From assembly GCF_039503195.1 (NCBI RefSeq), contig NZ_JBCJKP010000001.1:8122001-8186000 (forward strand): a stretch of DNA of 64,000 nt, in the 5' to 3' direction. Position numbers and translations under genes: made by a program. Under the pieces are notes generated by a model. It had not been told where the DNA came from. It worked only from the letters and a program-made list of their open reading frames with translations, and ran no database searches. Shown here piece after piece: positions 46,102-54,983 of the stretch (its first letter is position 1; every line of letters begins with the position of its first letter). This DNA comes from Streptomyces mirabilis (GTDB taxonomy: Bacteria > Actinomycetota > Actinomycetes > Streptomycetales > Streptomycetaceae).

Positions 46102-47265
46102 ATGGCTGACAGCCGCACTCTTCCCCAGCCTCCAGCCGGGGGCACACCCACCGTCCTGGTCATCGGCGGGGGCGCCTCAGGCAACGCCGTGACCATCCTG
46201 CTGCGCCGCGCCGGCATCGCCGTCGACCTGATCGAGGCCAAGCCGGACTGGAACGCCACCACCGGCTCCGGCATCACCCTCCAGGGCAACGCCCTGCGGG
46301 TCCTGCGCGAACTGGGCGTGTGGGAACAGGTGGAAGCCTCCGGATACGCCTTCGGCTCGCTGGGCGTGACCGCCCCCGACGGCTCCGTCCTGTTCGTCGC
46401 CGAGGACATCCAGACCGGCGGAAAGGACCTGCCCGCCACCCTCGGCATGCAGCGCCCCCAGCTGCAGCAGATCCTCATCGACGCGGTCCGCGCCTCCGGC
46501 GCCGACGTCCGCCTCGGTACCACCGCCGAAGCGCTGGAGCAGGACGCCGACGGCGTGTCGGTGCGCTTCAGCGACGGCAGCGAGGGCCGCTACGACCTGG
46601 TGATCGGCGCCGACGGACTCAACTCCGCCACCCGCGCCGCGATCGGCATCACGGACAAACCCGAGCCGACCGGCATGGCCATCTGGCGCATCGCCGCCCC
46701 GCGGCCCGAGAGCGTGACGCGCACCGACCTCGCCTACGGCGGCCCCGCCTACATCGCCGGCTACTGCCCCACCAGCGAGAACACCATCTACGCGTACGTC
46801 GTCGAAGGGTGCCGCGACCGCGCCTCCATCGACCCGGCCACCTACGCCGACGAGATGCGCCGCCTGGCGCAGAGCTACGGCGGGGTCTGGCCGGAGATCA
46901 CCGAGCACATCACCGACCCGAAGAAGGTCAACTACACCTGGTTCGACCGCCTGCTGGTCGAGGACTCCTGGCACCGGGGCCGGGTCGTGCTGATCGGCGA
47001 CGCCACCCACTGCTGCCCGCCCACCATGGCCCAGGGCGCGGCGATGTCGCTGGAGGACGCCCTCGTCCTCGCCGAGCTGCTCACCAGCGGACGGGACTGG
47101 GACGACGAGCTGCTCCAGGCCTACCACGACCGCCGCATTCCCCGGGTGCGCACCGTCGTCGCGGCGTCCATGCAGATCGGCCAGTGGCAGCTGGACGGTG
47201 TGCGCGACGCCGACATGGCCGGGCTGGTCGGCCGCACCATGAACCTCCTCAAGGAGCGCCCGTGA
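46102..47265 (+). CDS. FAD-dependent aromatic monooxygenase
   Basis: 387 residues, flavoprotein hydroxylase type. The FAD motif is VIGGGASGNAV (20-30), followed by a DG motif (YDLVIGADGLNSATR) and the GD motif (RVVLIGDATHCCPPTMAQGA). It uses NAD(P)H and O2 to hydroxylate, often with decarboxylation, an aromatic acid, as salicylate or 6-hydroxynicotinate monooxygenases do. It probably makes the ring susceptible to the extradiol dioxygenase downstream. The ATG follows GGGAGGAATCC; the longer frame upstream is spurious. Confidence 0.93.
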   Translation: MADSRTLPQPPAGGTPTVLVIGGGASGNAVTILLRRAGIAVDLIEAKPDWNATTGSGITLQGNALRVLRELGVWEQVEASGYAFGSLGVTAPDGSVLFVAEDIQTGGKDLPATLGMQRPQLQQILIDAVRASGADVRLGTTAEALEQDADGVSVRFSDGSEGRYDLVIGADGLNSATRAAIGITDKPEPTGMAIWRIAAPRPESVTRTDLAYGGPAYIAGYCPTSENTIYAYVVEGCRDRASIDPATYADEMRRLAQSYGGVWPEITEHITDPKKVNYTWFDRLLVEDSWHRGRVVLIGDATHCCPPTMAQGAAMSLEDALVLAELLTSGRDWDDELLQAYHDRRIPRVRTVVAASMQIGQWQLDGVRDADMAGLVGRTMNLLKERP

Positions 47266-48272
47266 CCACCATCGCATCCTCCGCGCCGACCATCGACGTC
47301 CACGCCCACCTCCTGCTCCCGGAGGTCGAGGAGGCCGTCGCCGGTCATCCCGGTCTCGCCGAGGCCCGTGCCCTCGACGCGCGCCGCAACGGCCCGGCGG
47401 CCCTGGCAGTGAACGGTCCGATGGTCGGCGCGCGCGTGCCGAAGCTGACGGACGCCGCGGTGCGCCTGGCGGCCATGGACGCGCAGGGCGTGGACATCCA
47501 GCTGGTCAGCCCCTCGCCGTCCCACTACCACTACTGGGCCGAGCCCCAACTGGCCGAGAAGGTCTGCCAGCTGGCCAACGAGGGCACCGCCGCACACTGT
47601 GCGAAGGCTCCCGACCGCCTGCACGGCCTGGGCCTGGTCCCGCTCCAGCATCCCGACCTCGTGGTCGGCCTGCTCGACCACGCCCTGGACCAGGGGCTGA
47701 GGGGTGTGGAGATCTCCTCGCACGCGCCCGGCCACGAGCTGTCGGACCCGGCGTACGAAGCCCTCTGGTCTCGGGTGGAGGAGACGGGCGCCTTCCTCTT
47801 CCTGCACCCGTTCGGCTGCACCCTCGACGAGCGCCTGGGCCAGTGGTACCTGTCCAACACCGTCGGCCAGCCCACCGAGAACGCGGTCGCCCTCTCCCAC
47901 CTGATCTTCTCCGGCGTCCTGGACCGCCACCCGGGTCTGAAGCTGATCGCGGCGCACGGCGGCGGCTACCTGCCCACCCACGTCGGCCGCTCCGACCACG
48001 CCTGGCGGGCCCGTCCCGACGCCCGGGGCTGTGAGCGGGAACCGAGCAGCTATCTGAAGCAGCTGTACTTCGACTCCCTCGTCCACGACCCTCAGGTGCT
48101 GCGGGAGCTGCTGCGAGCGGTCGGCCAGGAACGGGTCCTGCTCGGCTCCGACTTCCCCTTCGACATGGGCACCGACGACCCGATCGGCGCGCTGCGCGCC
48201 GCGGACCTGCCCGACACCGACTTCCATTCCGTCCGCGGCGGAAACGCCGCCGCTCTGCTCAACCTCGTCTGA
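47262..48272 (+). CDS. Amidohydrolase-family (ACMSD-like) protein
   Basis: 336 residues of the amidohydrolase-2 family. Metal-binding residues are IDVHAHLLL (H14, H16), FLHPFG, IAAHGGGYLP and LGSDFPFDMG. This subgroup includes 2-amino-3-carboxymuconate semialdehyde decarboxylase and gamma-resorcylate or orsellinate decarboxylases, so a nonoxidative decarboxylation of a carboxylated phenol or ring-cleavage product is likely. The GTG overlaps the previous stop (GTGA). Confidence 0.92.
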   Translation: MTTIASSAPTIDVHAHLLLPEVEEAVAGHPGLAEARALDARRNGPAALAVNGPMVGARVPKLTDAAVRLAAMDAQGVDIQLVSPSPSHYHYWAEPQLAEKVCQLANEGTAAHCAKAPDRLHGLGLVPLQHPDLVVGLLDHALDQGLRGVEISSHAPGHELSDPAYEALWSRVEETGAFLFLHPFGCTLDERLGQWYLSNTVGQPTENAVALSHLIFSGVLDRHPGLKLIAAHGGGYLPTHVGRSDHAWRARPDARGCEREPSSYLKQLYFDSLVHDPQVLRELLRAVGQERVLLGSDFPFDMGTDDPIGALRAADLPDTDFHSVRGGNAAALLNLV

Positions 48273-48284
48273 GGAGGACCCCCC

Positions 48285-49223
48285 ATGAGTAACCGCCTGC
48301 TCACCCACCTCCGCCACGTCGACCTCGCCGTGCCGGACTACGACAAGCAACTCGACTTCTACGCCGGCGTCTGGGGCCTGACCAAGGTCGCCGAGGACTC
48401 CGGCATCTCCTTCCTCGCCGCCGAAGGCTCCCCCGAGCAGTACGTCGTCCGGCTGCGCAAGGCCGACGAGAAGCGCCTCGACCTCGTCTCCTACGGCGCC
48501 GCGAGCCCGGCCGAGGTGGACACGCTCGCCGAGCAACTCCTCGCCGGGGGTGTTGAGCTGGTCACCCAGCCGGGCAAGGTGGACACCCCCGGCGGCGGTT
48601 ACGGCTTCCGCTTCTTCGACGTCGACGGCCGCACCATCGAGGTCTCCGCCGACGTCGAGGTACGGCAGCACCGCAGGATCGAGGAGAAGGAGTCGATCCC
48701 GGTCAAGCTGTCGCACGTCGTCCTCAACTCTCCGGATCTGGACAACACCAAGGCGTGGTACGAGGAGCACCTCGGCTTCCGGCTGTCCGACACGCTCGGT
48801 CATCCGTACATCGGCGACGTCATGCACTTCATGCGGATCAGCAACCAGCACCACTCCATGGCCATCGCCAAGGGCCCGCACACCTCGCTGCACCACATCT
48901 CCTTCGAGATGCGCGGGATCGACGAGTACATGCGCGGCTCCGGCCGTGTCATCCGCTCCGGCGCCCGCAAGATCTGGGGGCCGGGCCGGCACATGGCGGG
49001 CGACAACACCTTCACCTACTTCCTCGACCCGCACGGCAACACCGTCGAGTACACGACGGAGTTGGAGCTGCTGGACGAGGACACCTGGCACCCGCACGTC
49101 TACGACTTCTCGAACCCCGAGGTCACCGACCAGTGGGGCACCGCCAACCCCATGAACGAACTGGTCACCAAGGAGTCCTTCAACGACGTCGACCGCGGCG
49201 TCTTCGTCGCCCCGCCGGTCTGA
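48285..49223 (+). CDS. Extradiol ring-cleavage dioxygenase (type I, VOC fold)
   Basis: 312 residues, two VOC modules (about 8-125 and 140-265). The Fe(II) ligands are H144 (VKLSHVVLNS), H204 (SLHHISFEM) and E255 (NTVEYTTEL); the nearby H250 and Y256 fit the catalytic positions of BphC-type enzymes. It should cleave a catechol next to its hydroxyls with O2, giving a muconate semialdehyde or equivalent. Downstream FAH-type genes would process that product. GAGGAGG precedes the ATG. Confidence 0.93.
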   Translation: MSNRLLTHLRHVDLAVPDYDKQLDFYAGVWGLTKVAEDSGISFLAAEGSPEQYVVRLRKADEKRLDLVSYGAASPAEVDTLAEQLLAGGVELVTQPGKVDTPGGGYGFRFFDVDGRTIEVSADVEVRQHRRIEEKESIPVKLSHVVLNSPDLDNTKAWYEEHLGFRLSDTLGHPYIGDVMHFMRISNQHHSMAIAKGPHTSLHHISFEMRGIDEYMRGSGRVIRSGARKIWGPGRHMAGDNTFTYFLDPHGNTVEYTTELELLDEDTWHPHVYDFSNPEVTDQWGTANPMNELVTKESFNDVDRGVFVAPPV

Positions 49224-49337
49224 TCGGCGAAGCCCTGAGTTCCCCGGGGCGCGGTGACCCTGTCACTGCCCTGACTCCCCTGCCGCGCCCCGGCCTTCGT
49301 GCCCACCCCTCATGCCGACAGCCGACAGGAAACCGCC

Positions 49338-50309
49338 ATGCGTTTCGCCACGTACGAGTACCGCAACCGACGCCAGGTGGCCGTCGTCGCAGAGGACGGC
49401 ACGCTCCACCCCCTGCCCGGCGTCAGCTCACTGACCGGCCTGCTCGTCGAGGGCGGCGGTCTGCCCGAACTGCTCGACGCGGGCTCCGCGACCCTCGACG
49501 TCCCGGCCGGCCCCCACGTCTGCGACGTACGCCTGCTGGCGCCGCTCCAGCCGCCCACCGTGCGTGACTTCGTCACCTTCGAGGAACACGTCGAGGGCGT
49601 ACGGCGGTCCCTGGACGGGGCCGCCGGGGTACCGGAGCGGTGGTACGCGGCCCCGACGTTCTACTTCGGCAACCCCTACGCGATGTACGGGCCGCACGAC
49701 GACATCCCCATGCCGCCGGGGTCGAGCGTGCTCGACTTCGAGCTGGAGGTCGCCGCCGTGATCGGAAAGGAGGGCCGCGACCTCACCCCCGAGCAGGCCC
49801 GCGACCACATCGTCGGCTACACCGTCTTCAACGACTGGTCGGCCCGGGACCTGCAGTCCGCCGAGATGAAGGTCGGCCTCGGCCCCTGCAAGGGCAAGGA
49901 CACCGCCACTACGCTCGGCCCGTACCTCGTCACCGCCGACGAGCTGGGGAAGTACCGCGACGCGGACGGCTTCCTGCGTCTGGCGCTCACCGCCGAGATC
50001 AACGGCGAGGTCGTGGGCAAGGATCTGCTGTCCAACATGAGCTGGACCTTCGAGGAGATGGTCGCCTACGCCTCACGCGGCACCGTCGTCCGCCCCGGCG
50101 ACGTCCTCGGTTCCGGAACCTGCGGCAACGGCGGCTGCCTCGCCGAACTGTGGGGCGTACGGGGTGAGCAGTCCCCGCCTCCCCTGAAGCCCGGCGACAC
50201 GGTCACCCTCACCGTCGAGGGCATCGGCTCCGTCTCCAACACCGTGGTGGCCGGCCCGGACCCCATGACCGTTCCCGTCGCCCGACGCCGCACGAGGGAG
50301 CGGCCGTGA
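49338..50309 (+). CDS. Fumarylacetoacetate hydrolase family protein 2
   Basis: 323 residues. The metal ligands E135/E137 (LDFELEVAAVIG) and D166 (FNDWSARDLQ) belong to the FAH fold, and GSGTCGNGGCLAELWG matches family members that act on 2-hydroxy-dienoates or diketones. Together with the first FAH gene it suggests two C-C hydrolysis, hydration or decarboxylation steps after ring cleavage. ATG 49338 follows ACAGGAAACC; an upstream start 39 bases earlier is less likely. It overlaps the SDR gene (GTGA). Confidence 0.92.
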   Translation: MRFATYEYRNRRQVAVVAEDGTLHPLPGVSSLTGLLVEGGGLPELLDAGSATLDVPAGPHVCDVRLLAPLQPPTVRDFVTFEEHVEGVRRSLDGAAGVPERWYAAPTFYFGNPYAMYGPHDDIPMPPGSSVLDFELEVAAVIGKEGRDLTPEQARDHIVGYTVFNDWSARDLQSAEMKVGLGPCKGKDTATTLGPYLVTADELGKYRDADGFLRLALTAEINGEVVGKDLLSNMSWTFEEMVAYASRGTVVRPGDVLGSGTCGNGGCLAELWGVRGEQSPPPLKPGDTVTLTVEGIGSVSNTVVAGPDPMTVPVARRRTRERP

Positions 50310-51049
50310 CCGATCTCCATCCCGAACGGCTCCTCGGCAGGGTCGTCGTGGTCACGGGCGCGGCCGGGGGCCAGGGCGCCGCGGAGACCGAGGCGCTGAC
50401 CCGCGAGGGCGCCCGGGTGATCGCCACCGACGTCACGGAGTCACCCGGCTGCCGCCGTCTCGACGTCACGAGCGAGAAGGACTGGGCGGAACTCGCCGCC
50501 GACCTGCGTGAGGCGTACGGGCAGGTGCACGGCCTGGTCAACAACGCGGGCATCACCTGGCGGGCCCGGATCGACGACGTACGCCCTGAGGACATGGCCC
50601 GGGTCCACGCGGTCAACGTCACCGGCCCGCTGCTGGGCATCCAGCACCTGGCCCCGCTGATGCCGCCTGGCTCCTCGATCGTGAACGTCGGCTCGTCCGC
50701 CGCGCTCACCGGCCACTACCCGGTCGCCTACACGGCCAGTAAGTGGGCGCTGCGCGGTCTGTCGAAGACCGCCGCCATGGAGCTGGGACCCCGCGGCATC
50801 CGCCTGAACACGATCCATCCCGGCTTCATCGAGACGGACATGACCGCCTCCGCGGCGCCCGCGTTCCGCGACGCGAACATCCGGGAGACGCCACTCGGCC
50901 GCACCGGCACGGTCGAGGAGGTCGCCCCGCTCGTGGTCTTCCTCCTGTCCGACGAGTCGTCCTTCATCACCGGCGCCGAGATCCCGGTCGACGGCGGCCT
51001 CACGGCGCACGGCGGCGTCAAGTCGATCTCCGACGCCCTTCACCAGTAG
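50306..51049 (+). CDS. Short-chain dehydrogenase/reductase
   Basis: 247 residues with the NAD(P) motif TGAAGGQG (17-24), NNAG (79-82), and catalytic Ser ~130, Y142 and K146 (YTASK). It matches 3-oxoacyl or 3-hydroxy-acid dehydrogenase-like SDRs. In this operon it probably oxidises or reduces a hydroxy intermediate before CoA transfer. It is translationally coupled to the FAH gene in front. Confidence 0.92.
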   Translation: MTDLHPERLLGRVVVVTGAAGGQGAAETEALTREGARVIATDVTESPGCRRLDVTSEKDWAELAADLREAYGQVHGLVNNAGITWRARIDDVRPEDMARVHAVNVTGPLLGIQHLAPLMPPGSSIVNVGSSAALTGHYPVAYTASKWALRGLSKTAAMELGPRGIRLNTIHPGFIETDMTASAAPAFRDANIRETPLGRTGTVEEVAPLVVFLLSDESSFITGAEIPVDGGLTAHGGVKSISDALHQ

Positions 51050-51070
51050 CAGCAGAAAGGCCCTCCCCCC

Positions 51071-51826
51071 ATGGACAAGGTCCGCGCGAGCGCGGCCGAG
51101 GCGGTCGCCGACATCCCCGACGGTGCGTCACTGGCCGTCGGCGGCTTCGGACTCAGCGGTGTACCCGAGGCCGTGATCCGCGCCCTGCACGAGCAGGGCG
51201 CGACCGGCCTCGAAGTCGTGTCGAACAACTGCGGCGTCGACGGGCGCGGGCTGGGCGTGCTGCTGGCCGTCGGACGCATCGCCCGGGTGACCGGGTCCTA
51301 CGTCGGTGAGAACAAGGAGTTCGCCCGCCAGTACCTGTCCGGCGAGCTGGAGGTGGAGCTGGTGCCGCAGGGCACCCTCGCCGAACGGCTGCGCGCGGGC
51401 GGCGCGGGCATCCCCGCCTTCTACACCCCGGCGGGCGTGGGAACGCAGGTGGCGCGGGGCGGTCTGCCCTGGCGGTACGCCCCCGACGGCTCGGTCGCCG
51501 TCGCCTCCCCGCCCAAGGAGATCCGCGACTTCCACGGCCGCCCGCACGTCCTGGAGCACGGCATCACCACCGACTTCGCCCTCGTACGGGCCTGGCGCGG
51601 CGACCGCCACGGCAACCTGGTCTTCCGCCGCGCCGCCGCCAACTTCAACCCCCTCGCCGCGATGGCCGGACGGACCACCGTCGCCGAGGTCGAAGAGCTG
51701 GTCGAGCCCGGTGAGTTGAGCCCCGACGAGGTCCACCTGCCGGGCGTCTTCGTCCAGCGGATCGTGGCCCTCACTCCTGAACAGGCGGCCGACAAGCAGA
51801 TCGAGAAGAGGACGGTACGACCCTGA
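51071..51826 (+). CDS. 3-oxoacid CoA-transferase subunit A
   Basis: 251 residues of the CoA-transferase family I alpha subunit: [19 protein letters not shown] near the N-terminus, and [12 protein letters not shown] and [16 protein letters not shown] further on. With the beta subunit it transfers CoA from a donor such as succinyl-CoA to a 3-oxo or dicarboxylic acid (PcaI/ScoA-like). It is the penultimate gene of the operon; its stop overlaps the ATG of subunit B. Confidence 0.94.
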   Translation: MDKVRASAAEAVADIPDGASLAVGGFGLSGVPEAVIRALHEQGATGLEVVSNNCGVDGRGLGVLLAVGRIARVTGSYVGENKEFARQYLSGELEVELVPQGTLAERLRAGGAGIPAFYTPAGVGTQVARGGLPWRYAPDGSVAVASPPKEIRDFHGRPHVLEHGITTDFALVRAWRGDRHGNLVFRRAAANFNPLAAMAGRTTVAEVEELVEPGELSPDEVHLPGVFVQRIVALTPEQAADKQIEKRTVRP

Positions 51827-52461
51827 TGGCCTGGACCCGCGACCAGATGGCCGCCCGCGCAGCCGCCGAACTCACCGACGGCTCCTACATCAACCTCGGC
51901 ATCGGTCTGCCCACCCTCATCCCCGGCCACCTTCCCCCCGACATCCACGTGGTCCTGCACTCCGAGAACGGCATCCTGGGCACCGGCCCCTACCCGACCG
52001 AGGACGAGGTCGACGCGGACCTGATCAACGCCGGCAAAGAGACCGTCACCGTCCTGCCCGGGGCCTCCTTCTTCGACTCGGCCCTGTCCTTCGGCATGAT
52101 CCGCGGCGGCCACATCGACACCGCCGTACTCGGAGCCATGCAGGTCTCCGCCGCCGGCGACCTGGCCAACTGGATGATCCCCGGCAAGATGGTCAAGGGC
52201 ATGGGCGGCGCCATGGACCTCGTCCACGGCGCCCGGCGCGTCATCGTCCTGATGGAACACACCGCCAAGGACGGCAGCCCCAAGATCGTCGAGGAGTGCA
52301 CCCTGCCGCTGACCGGCGAACGGTGCGTCCAGCGGATCATCACCGACCTCGGCGTCCTCGACGTCACACCGGCCGGCCTCGCACTCGTCGAGACCGCACC
52401 CGGGGTCACCGCCGAGGACATCGCCGCCCGCACCGAAGCACCTCTGGTCCGGAAGCCATGA
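51826..52461 (+). CDS. 3-oxoacid CoA-transferase subunit B
   Basis: 211 residues, beta subunit. The catalytic glutamate is E47 in [21 protein letters not shown] and [18 protein letters not shown] are typical of PcaJ/ScoB-like proteins. With subunit A it would activate the last acid of the pathway for thiolysis or beta-oxidation. It is the final gene before a strong hairpin. Confidence 0.94.
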   Translation: MAWTRDQMAARAAAELTDGSYINLGIGLPTLIPGHLPPDIHVVLHSENGILGTGPYPTEDEVDADLINAGKETVTVLPGASFFDSALSFGMIRGGHIDTAVLGAMQVSAAGDLANWMIPGKMVKGMGGAMDLVHGARRVIVLMEHTAKDGSPKIVEECTLPLTGERCVQRIITDLGVLDVTPAGLALVETAPGVTAEDIAARTEAPLVRKP

Positions 52462-52471
52462 ACCGAGGAGG

Positions 52472-52511
52472 CGTCGGGCGGGCAGGGACCACGGTCCCTG
52501 CCCGCCCGACG
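52472..52511. terminator. Strong hairpin closing the catabolic operon
   Basis: Two exact 19-base arms (CGTCGGGCGGGCAGGGACC and its complement) separated by two bases, starting 11 bases after the CoA-transferase stop and followed by TTCTGCG. It is a clear intrinsic-terminator-like structure. It also faces the end of the converging roadblock pseudogene. Confidence 0.85.
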
Positions 52512-52556
52512 TTCTGCGTCCTGTTCTCACCGTCCGGACAGCAGTGGCGACTCACG

Positions 52557-52963
52557 TCAGCGCACGAACGGAGACGGATGGGGTTGACCGATGAGTTGCG
52601 GCGTGAGGAGCGCGCCGGCGCGGTCGGCGAGGACGGCCATCTCGTAGCCGACGAGACCGATGTCGCAGCCCTCCCCGGCGAGGACGCCGAGGCAGGAGCC
52701 GTCTCGCATGTGGTTGACCATCATGAACCCGTCGAGCATTTCGATCACGACGAGCTTCATCCCGCGGAATCCGTAGGTGTCGGCGGCGTTCTGGGTGAGG
52801 GACACGATGCCGGACACCAGGGCGGACAGATGGTCGGCGAGATCGCGGCTGAGGCCGCGATGAGGAGGCCGTCGGAGGAGACGGCGACCGCGTGGGTGAC
52901 GCCGTCGGCGGTGCGGGCGAAGTCGGAGATGAGCCAGGCCAGGTTCTGGTGCGCGGAGGTCAC
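52557..52963 (-). pseudogene. Roadblock/LC7 (CvnB-type) protein with one-base frameshift
   Basis: From GTG 52963 the frame reads VTSAHQNLAWLISDFARTAD, then GVTHAVAVSSDGLLIAAS. The rest lies in another frame: SRDLADHLSALVSGIVSLTQ, then GFRGMKLVVIEMLDGFMMVN and CDIGLVGYEMAVLADRAG. The total span is 407 bases, one short of a multiple of three, so a single base is missing near 52855. The product would be a 135-residue roadblock protein, second gene of a Streptomyces conservon, which acts with a histidine-kinase-like CvnA and a GTPase CvnD. Confidence 0.75.
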
Positions 52964-53780
52964 GGGCTGTTCCTGCCTGGCTTCGGCGCGCGCGACGCCC
53001 GCCCGGAAGCCGTTGAGCATGGAGGAGACGTGCGTCCGCCGGGCCGGCGGCGGGGCCTCGTCGGGGGCGAGGATCCGAGCGGGGAGGGTGACGAGAGCGG
53101 ATACGCCCCCGCCGGGGGTGTCCGGAGAGCAGGACCTCGACGCCGAGGCGGCGGGCGAGGCGGCCGACGACGTAATGGCCGAGGTAGCGGGTGGGAGCGA
53201 CGAGGAAGGCTTCCTCCCCGGAGATGCGGGCGTTGGCGCGGGCCAGGCCCTCGGGGGACATGCCCACGCCGTGGTCGACGGCGGCGACGCCGTAGTCGTC
53301 GCCATCCCCCCAGCCGTGGACGTCCACGGGCTGATCGGGCGGGGAGAAGGAGAGGGCGTTCTCGACGAGCTCGGCCAGCAGGTGAGACAGCTCGGCCACG
53401 GCGCGGCCGCTGATCCGCCGGGGCTCGATCTCGGCCAGGGCGACCCGTCGGGACTGCTCGACCTCGCCCATGGCGGACTGCACGAGTTCGAGGCTGCTGG
53501 CGGTCACGCCGCTGATCTGGGGGCTGCGTTCGTCGACGAGGACGAGCAGGCTCTCGGCGTTGCGGCGCATACGGGTCGCGGGGTGGTCGAGTTCGAAGAG
53601 CTCGGCCAGCGCCTCGGGGTCGAGCTCCTGCTGTTCGAGGGCGGTGATGAGGGCCAGTTGAGGGCGCACGAGTCCCTGGCTGCGGCGGCCGAGGCTGGCC
53701 AGTGACTCGGCGGTGTTGCGGCGCAGCACGGCCTGCTCGGCGGCCCGGTCGACGGCGGTGCGTCCCGCCTCGCGTCCGCG
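52964..53780 (-). pseudogene. Truncated CvnA-type histidine-kinase-like protein, frameshifted
   Basis: The fragment retains LRRNTAESLASLGRRSQGLV, RRNAESLLVLVDERS, AVAELSHLLAELVENALSFS (N-box) and ATP-lid parts DHGVGMSPEGLARANARI, so it is the kinase-core end of a nitrate/nitrite-sensor-like conservon kinase. At about 53120 the frame shifts; the continuation GGVSALVTLPARILAPDEAP is in the next frame and runs on into the roadblock gene. The long N-terminal sensor part is missing. The conservon's third and fourth genes are also absent. Confidence 0.7.
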
Positions 53781-53930
53781 GGGTACGACGACCGGTGAGG
53801 GTACCGACCTGAACTCGGCGCGGCTCGCACTGCTCCCTGGGCTGCGCCTCGGCGGCGGCGGGGGAGCGGCCGTGTCGTTCGAGCTCGACTACCTTCTCAC
53901 GGGCCATGCGGAAATCTATGTTGGCCAGAG

Positions 53931-53959
53931 TAGACATTGGGTGGTGGCCTGGTTATGGT
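53931..53959 (+). promoter_or_regulatory. Promoter of MerR-like gene, copy 2
   Basis: TAGACA (53931-53936), 17 bases, then TATGGT (53954-53959). It matches the promoter of copy 1 in the -35 box, the spacing and the preceding TGGCnnGAG bases. It lies at the truncated edge of the conservon kinase fragment. Confidence 0.7.
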
Positions 53960-53965
53960 TTCTCT

Positions 53966-54644
53966 CGTAGCCAGGGAGACAGCAGGACCCGGCAGACACG
54001 AACTGCCAGGTAGCGGTATGTAGTTGCAGTGCGCAGGACGGTGCGGTGGTGGAGTTCCGAAGCCAGGGTTGTTGCAGGACGGCGACGGGACTGACGACCG
54101 GACCGGGTGGCCCGCGGTGATCAGGGGCCGCCGTGAGCAGGACCGCAGTGGCACCACCCGTAAGTGCAGTTCGTGTACCCAGCAGTGAAGTCAGTAAGCA
54201 GTACCTCGGTGAAGGCGTCGGCTGCGGGCGCGCGCATCGGGAGGTTCGGCAGTGGGGTTCTAAGCCAGAGCAGTCGCAGGACGGGTGACGGGGCTGGCTG
54301 CCGAAGAGTGGCGCTGTGACAGGCCACTGCGCGGTTCGCATCACCAGCAGTACGCAATTCCCGTTTGGTAAGTGATAGATCCCAGAGGGAAAGAACGGAG
54401 GAGCCGAGCGCCATCAGGATCGCCCGGGCGGAATTGCTGAGCCCGGGTACCGCAGGACATCGATAGTGAGGTGGTCTCCGGTCGAGCAACCGCGATCCCC
54501 GCATTCCCCGTCCTCTCCCGGGCGGGCGTGCGGACAAAGAAGGCCGGCGCAGTACCAGGGTCGGCAGATGGTGTAGAAGTTCCTTCGGGGCCCTGGTGCC
54601 AGTACGGCACCAGGGCCCCTCCACGCGTTCCACAGAGAGGTGCA
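53966..54644 (+). ncRNA. Long conserved leader of MerR-like gene, copy 2, with internal repeats
   Basis: About 680 bases without a convincing gene. It shares with copy 1 the 5' block (GTAGCCAGG, CGGCAGACACGAA), the block GCCATCAGGATCGCCCGGGC (54410-54429), GGTACCGCAGGA, CGCGATCCCCGCA, GAAGGCCGGC, GGCAGATGGTGT and the terminal hairpin. It is about 250 bases longer than copy 1. The extra part contains an imperfect direct repeat of ~50 bases (54048-54100 and 54251-54303; shared words AAGCCAG, GCAGGACGG and GACGGG). A regulatory RNA or long untranslated leader is likely. Confidence 0.6.
54588..54620 (+). promoter_or_regulatory. Leader hairpin before MerR-like gene, copy 2
   Basis: A perfect 14-bp stem (GGGGCCCTGGTGCC with GGCACCAGGGCCCC) and loop AGTAC, ending 24 bases before the ATG. 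Relative to copy 1 the loop-side sequence differs but pairing is kept (G-C/A-T exchanges), which supports a selected RNA structure. Confidence 0.7.
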
Positions 54645-54983
54645 ATGACAGCAGACGACTCGTTCGGCCGTCTCGATGACGACGATTACCCCGCCTACAC
54701 GATGGGCCGGGCCGCCGAGTTGCTCGGCACCACCCAGGGCTTCCTCCGCGCCCTCGGCGAAGCCCGCCTCATCACCCCGCTGCGTTCCGCGGGCGGCCAC
54801 CGCCGCTACTCCCGCTACCAGCTGCGCATCGCCGCCCGCGCCCGGGAACTCGTCGACCAGGGCACTCCGATTGAGGCCGCCTGCCGCATCGTCATCCTCG
54901 AAGACCAGCTCGAAGAAGCCCAGCGCATCAACGCCGCACACCGCCGCGCCGCTGAATCAGCAAACCCGACGGCCGCAGCCTGA
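54645..54983 (+). CDS. MerR-like helix-turn-helix regulator, copy 2
   Basis: 112 residues: SFGRLDDDDYPAYTMGRAAE, then LLGTTQGFLRALGEARLITP and the GGHRRYSRYQLRIAARAREL region. It is nearly the same protein as the one at 30659, differing mostly in the tail (ESANPTAAA) and a few HTH-flanking residues. It probably binds similar DNA sites as a dimer. The start follows GAGAGGTGCA. Duplicate genes 24 kb apart with matching promoters and leaders may cross-regulate. Confidence 0.9.
   Translation: MTADDSFGRLDDDDYPAYTMGRAAELLGTTQGFLRALGEARLITPLRSAGGHRRYSRYQLRIAARARELVDQGTPIEAACRIVILEDQLEEAQRINAAHRRAAESANPTAAA

Noticed and set aside
47121..49097. 658-codon minus-strand frame
   Set aside because: Antisense shadow of the amidohydrolase and dioxygenase genes, which have full catalytic motifs.
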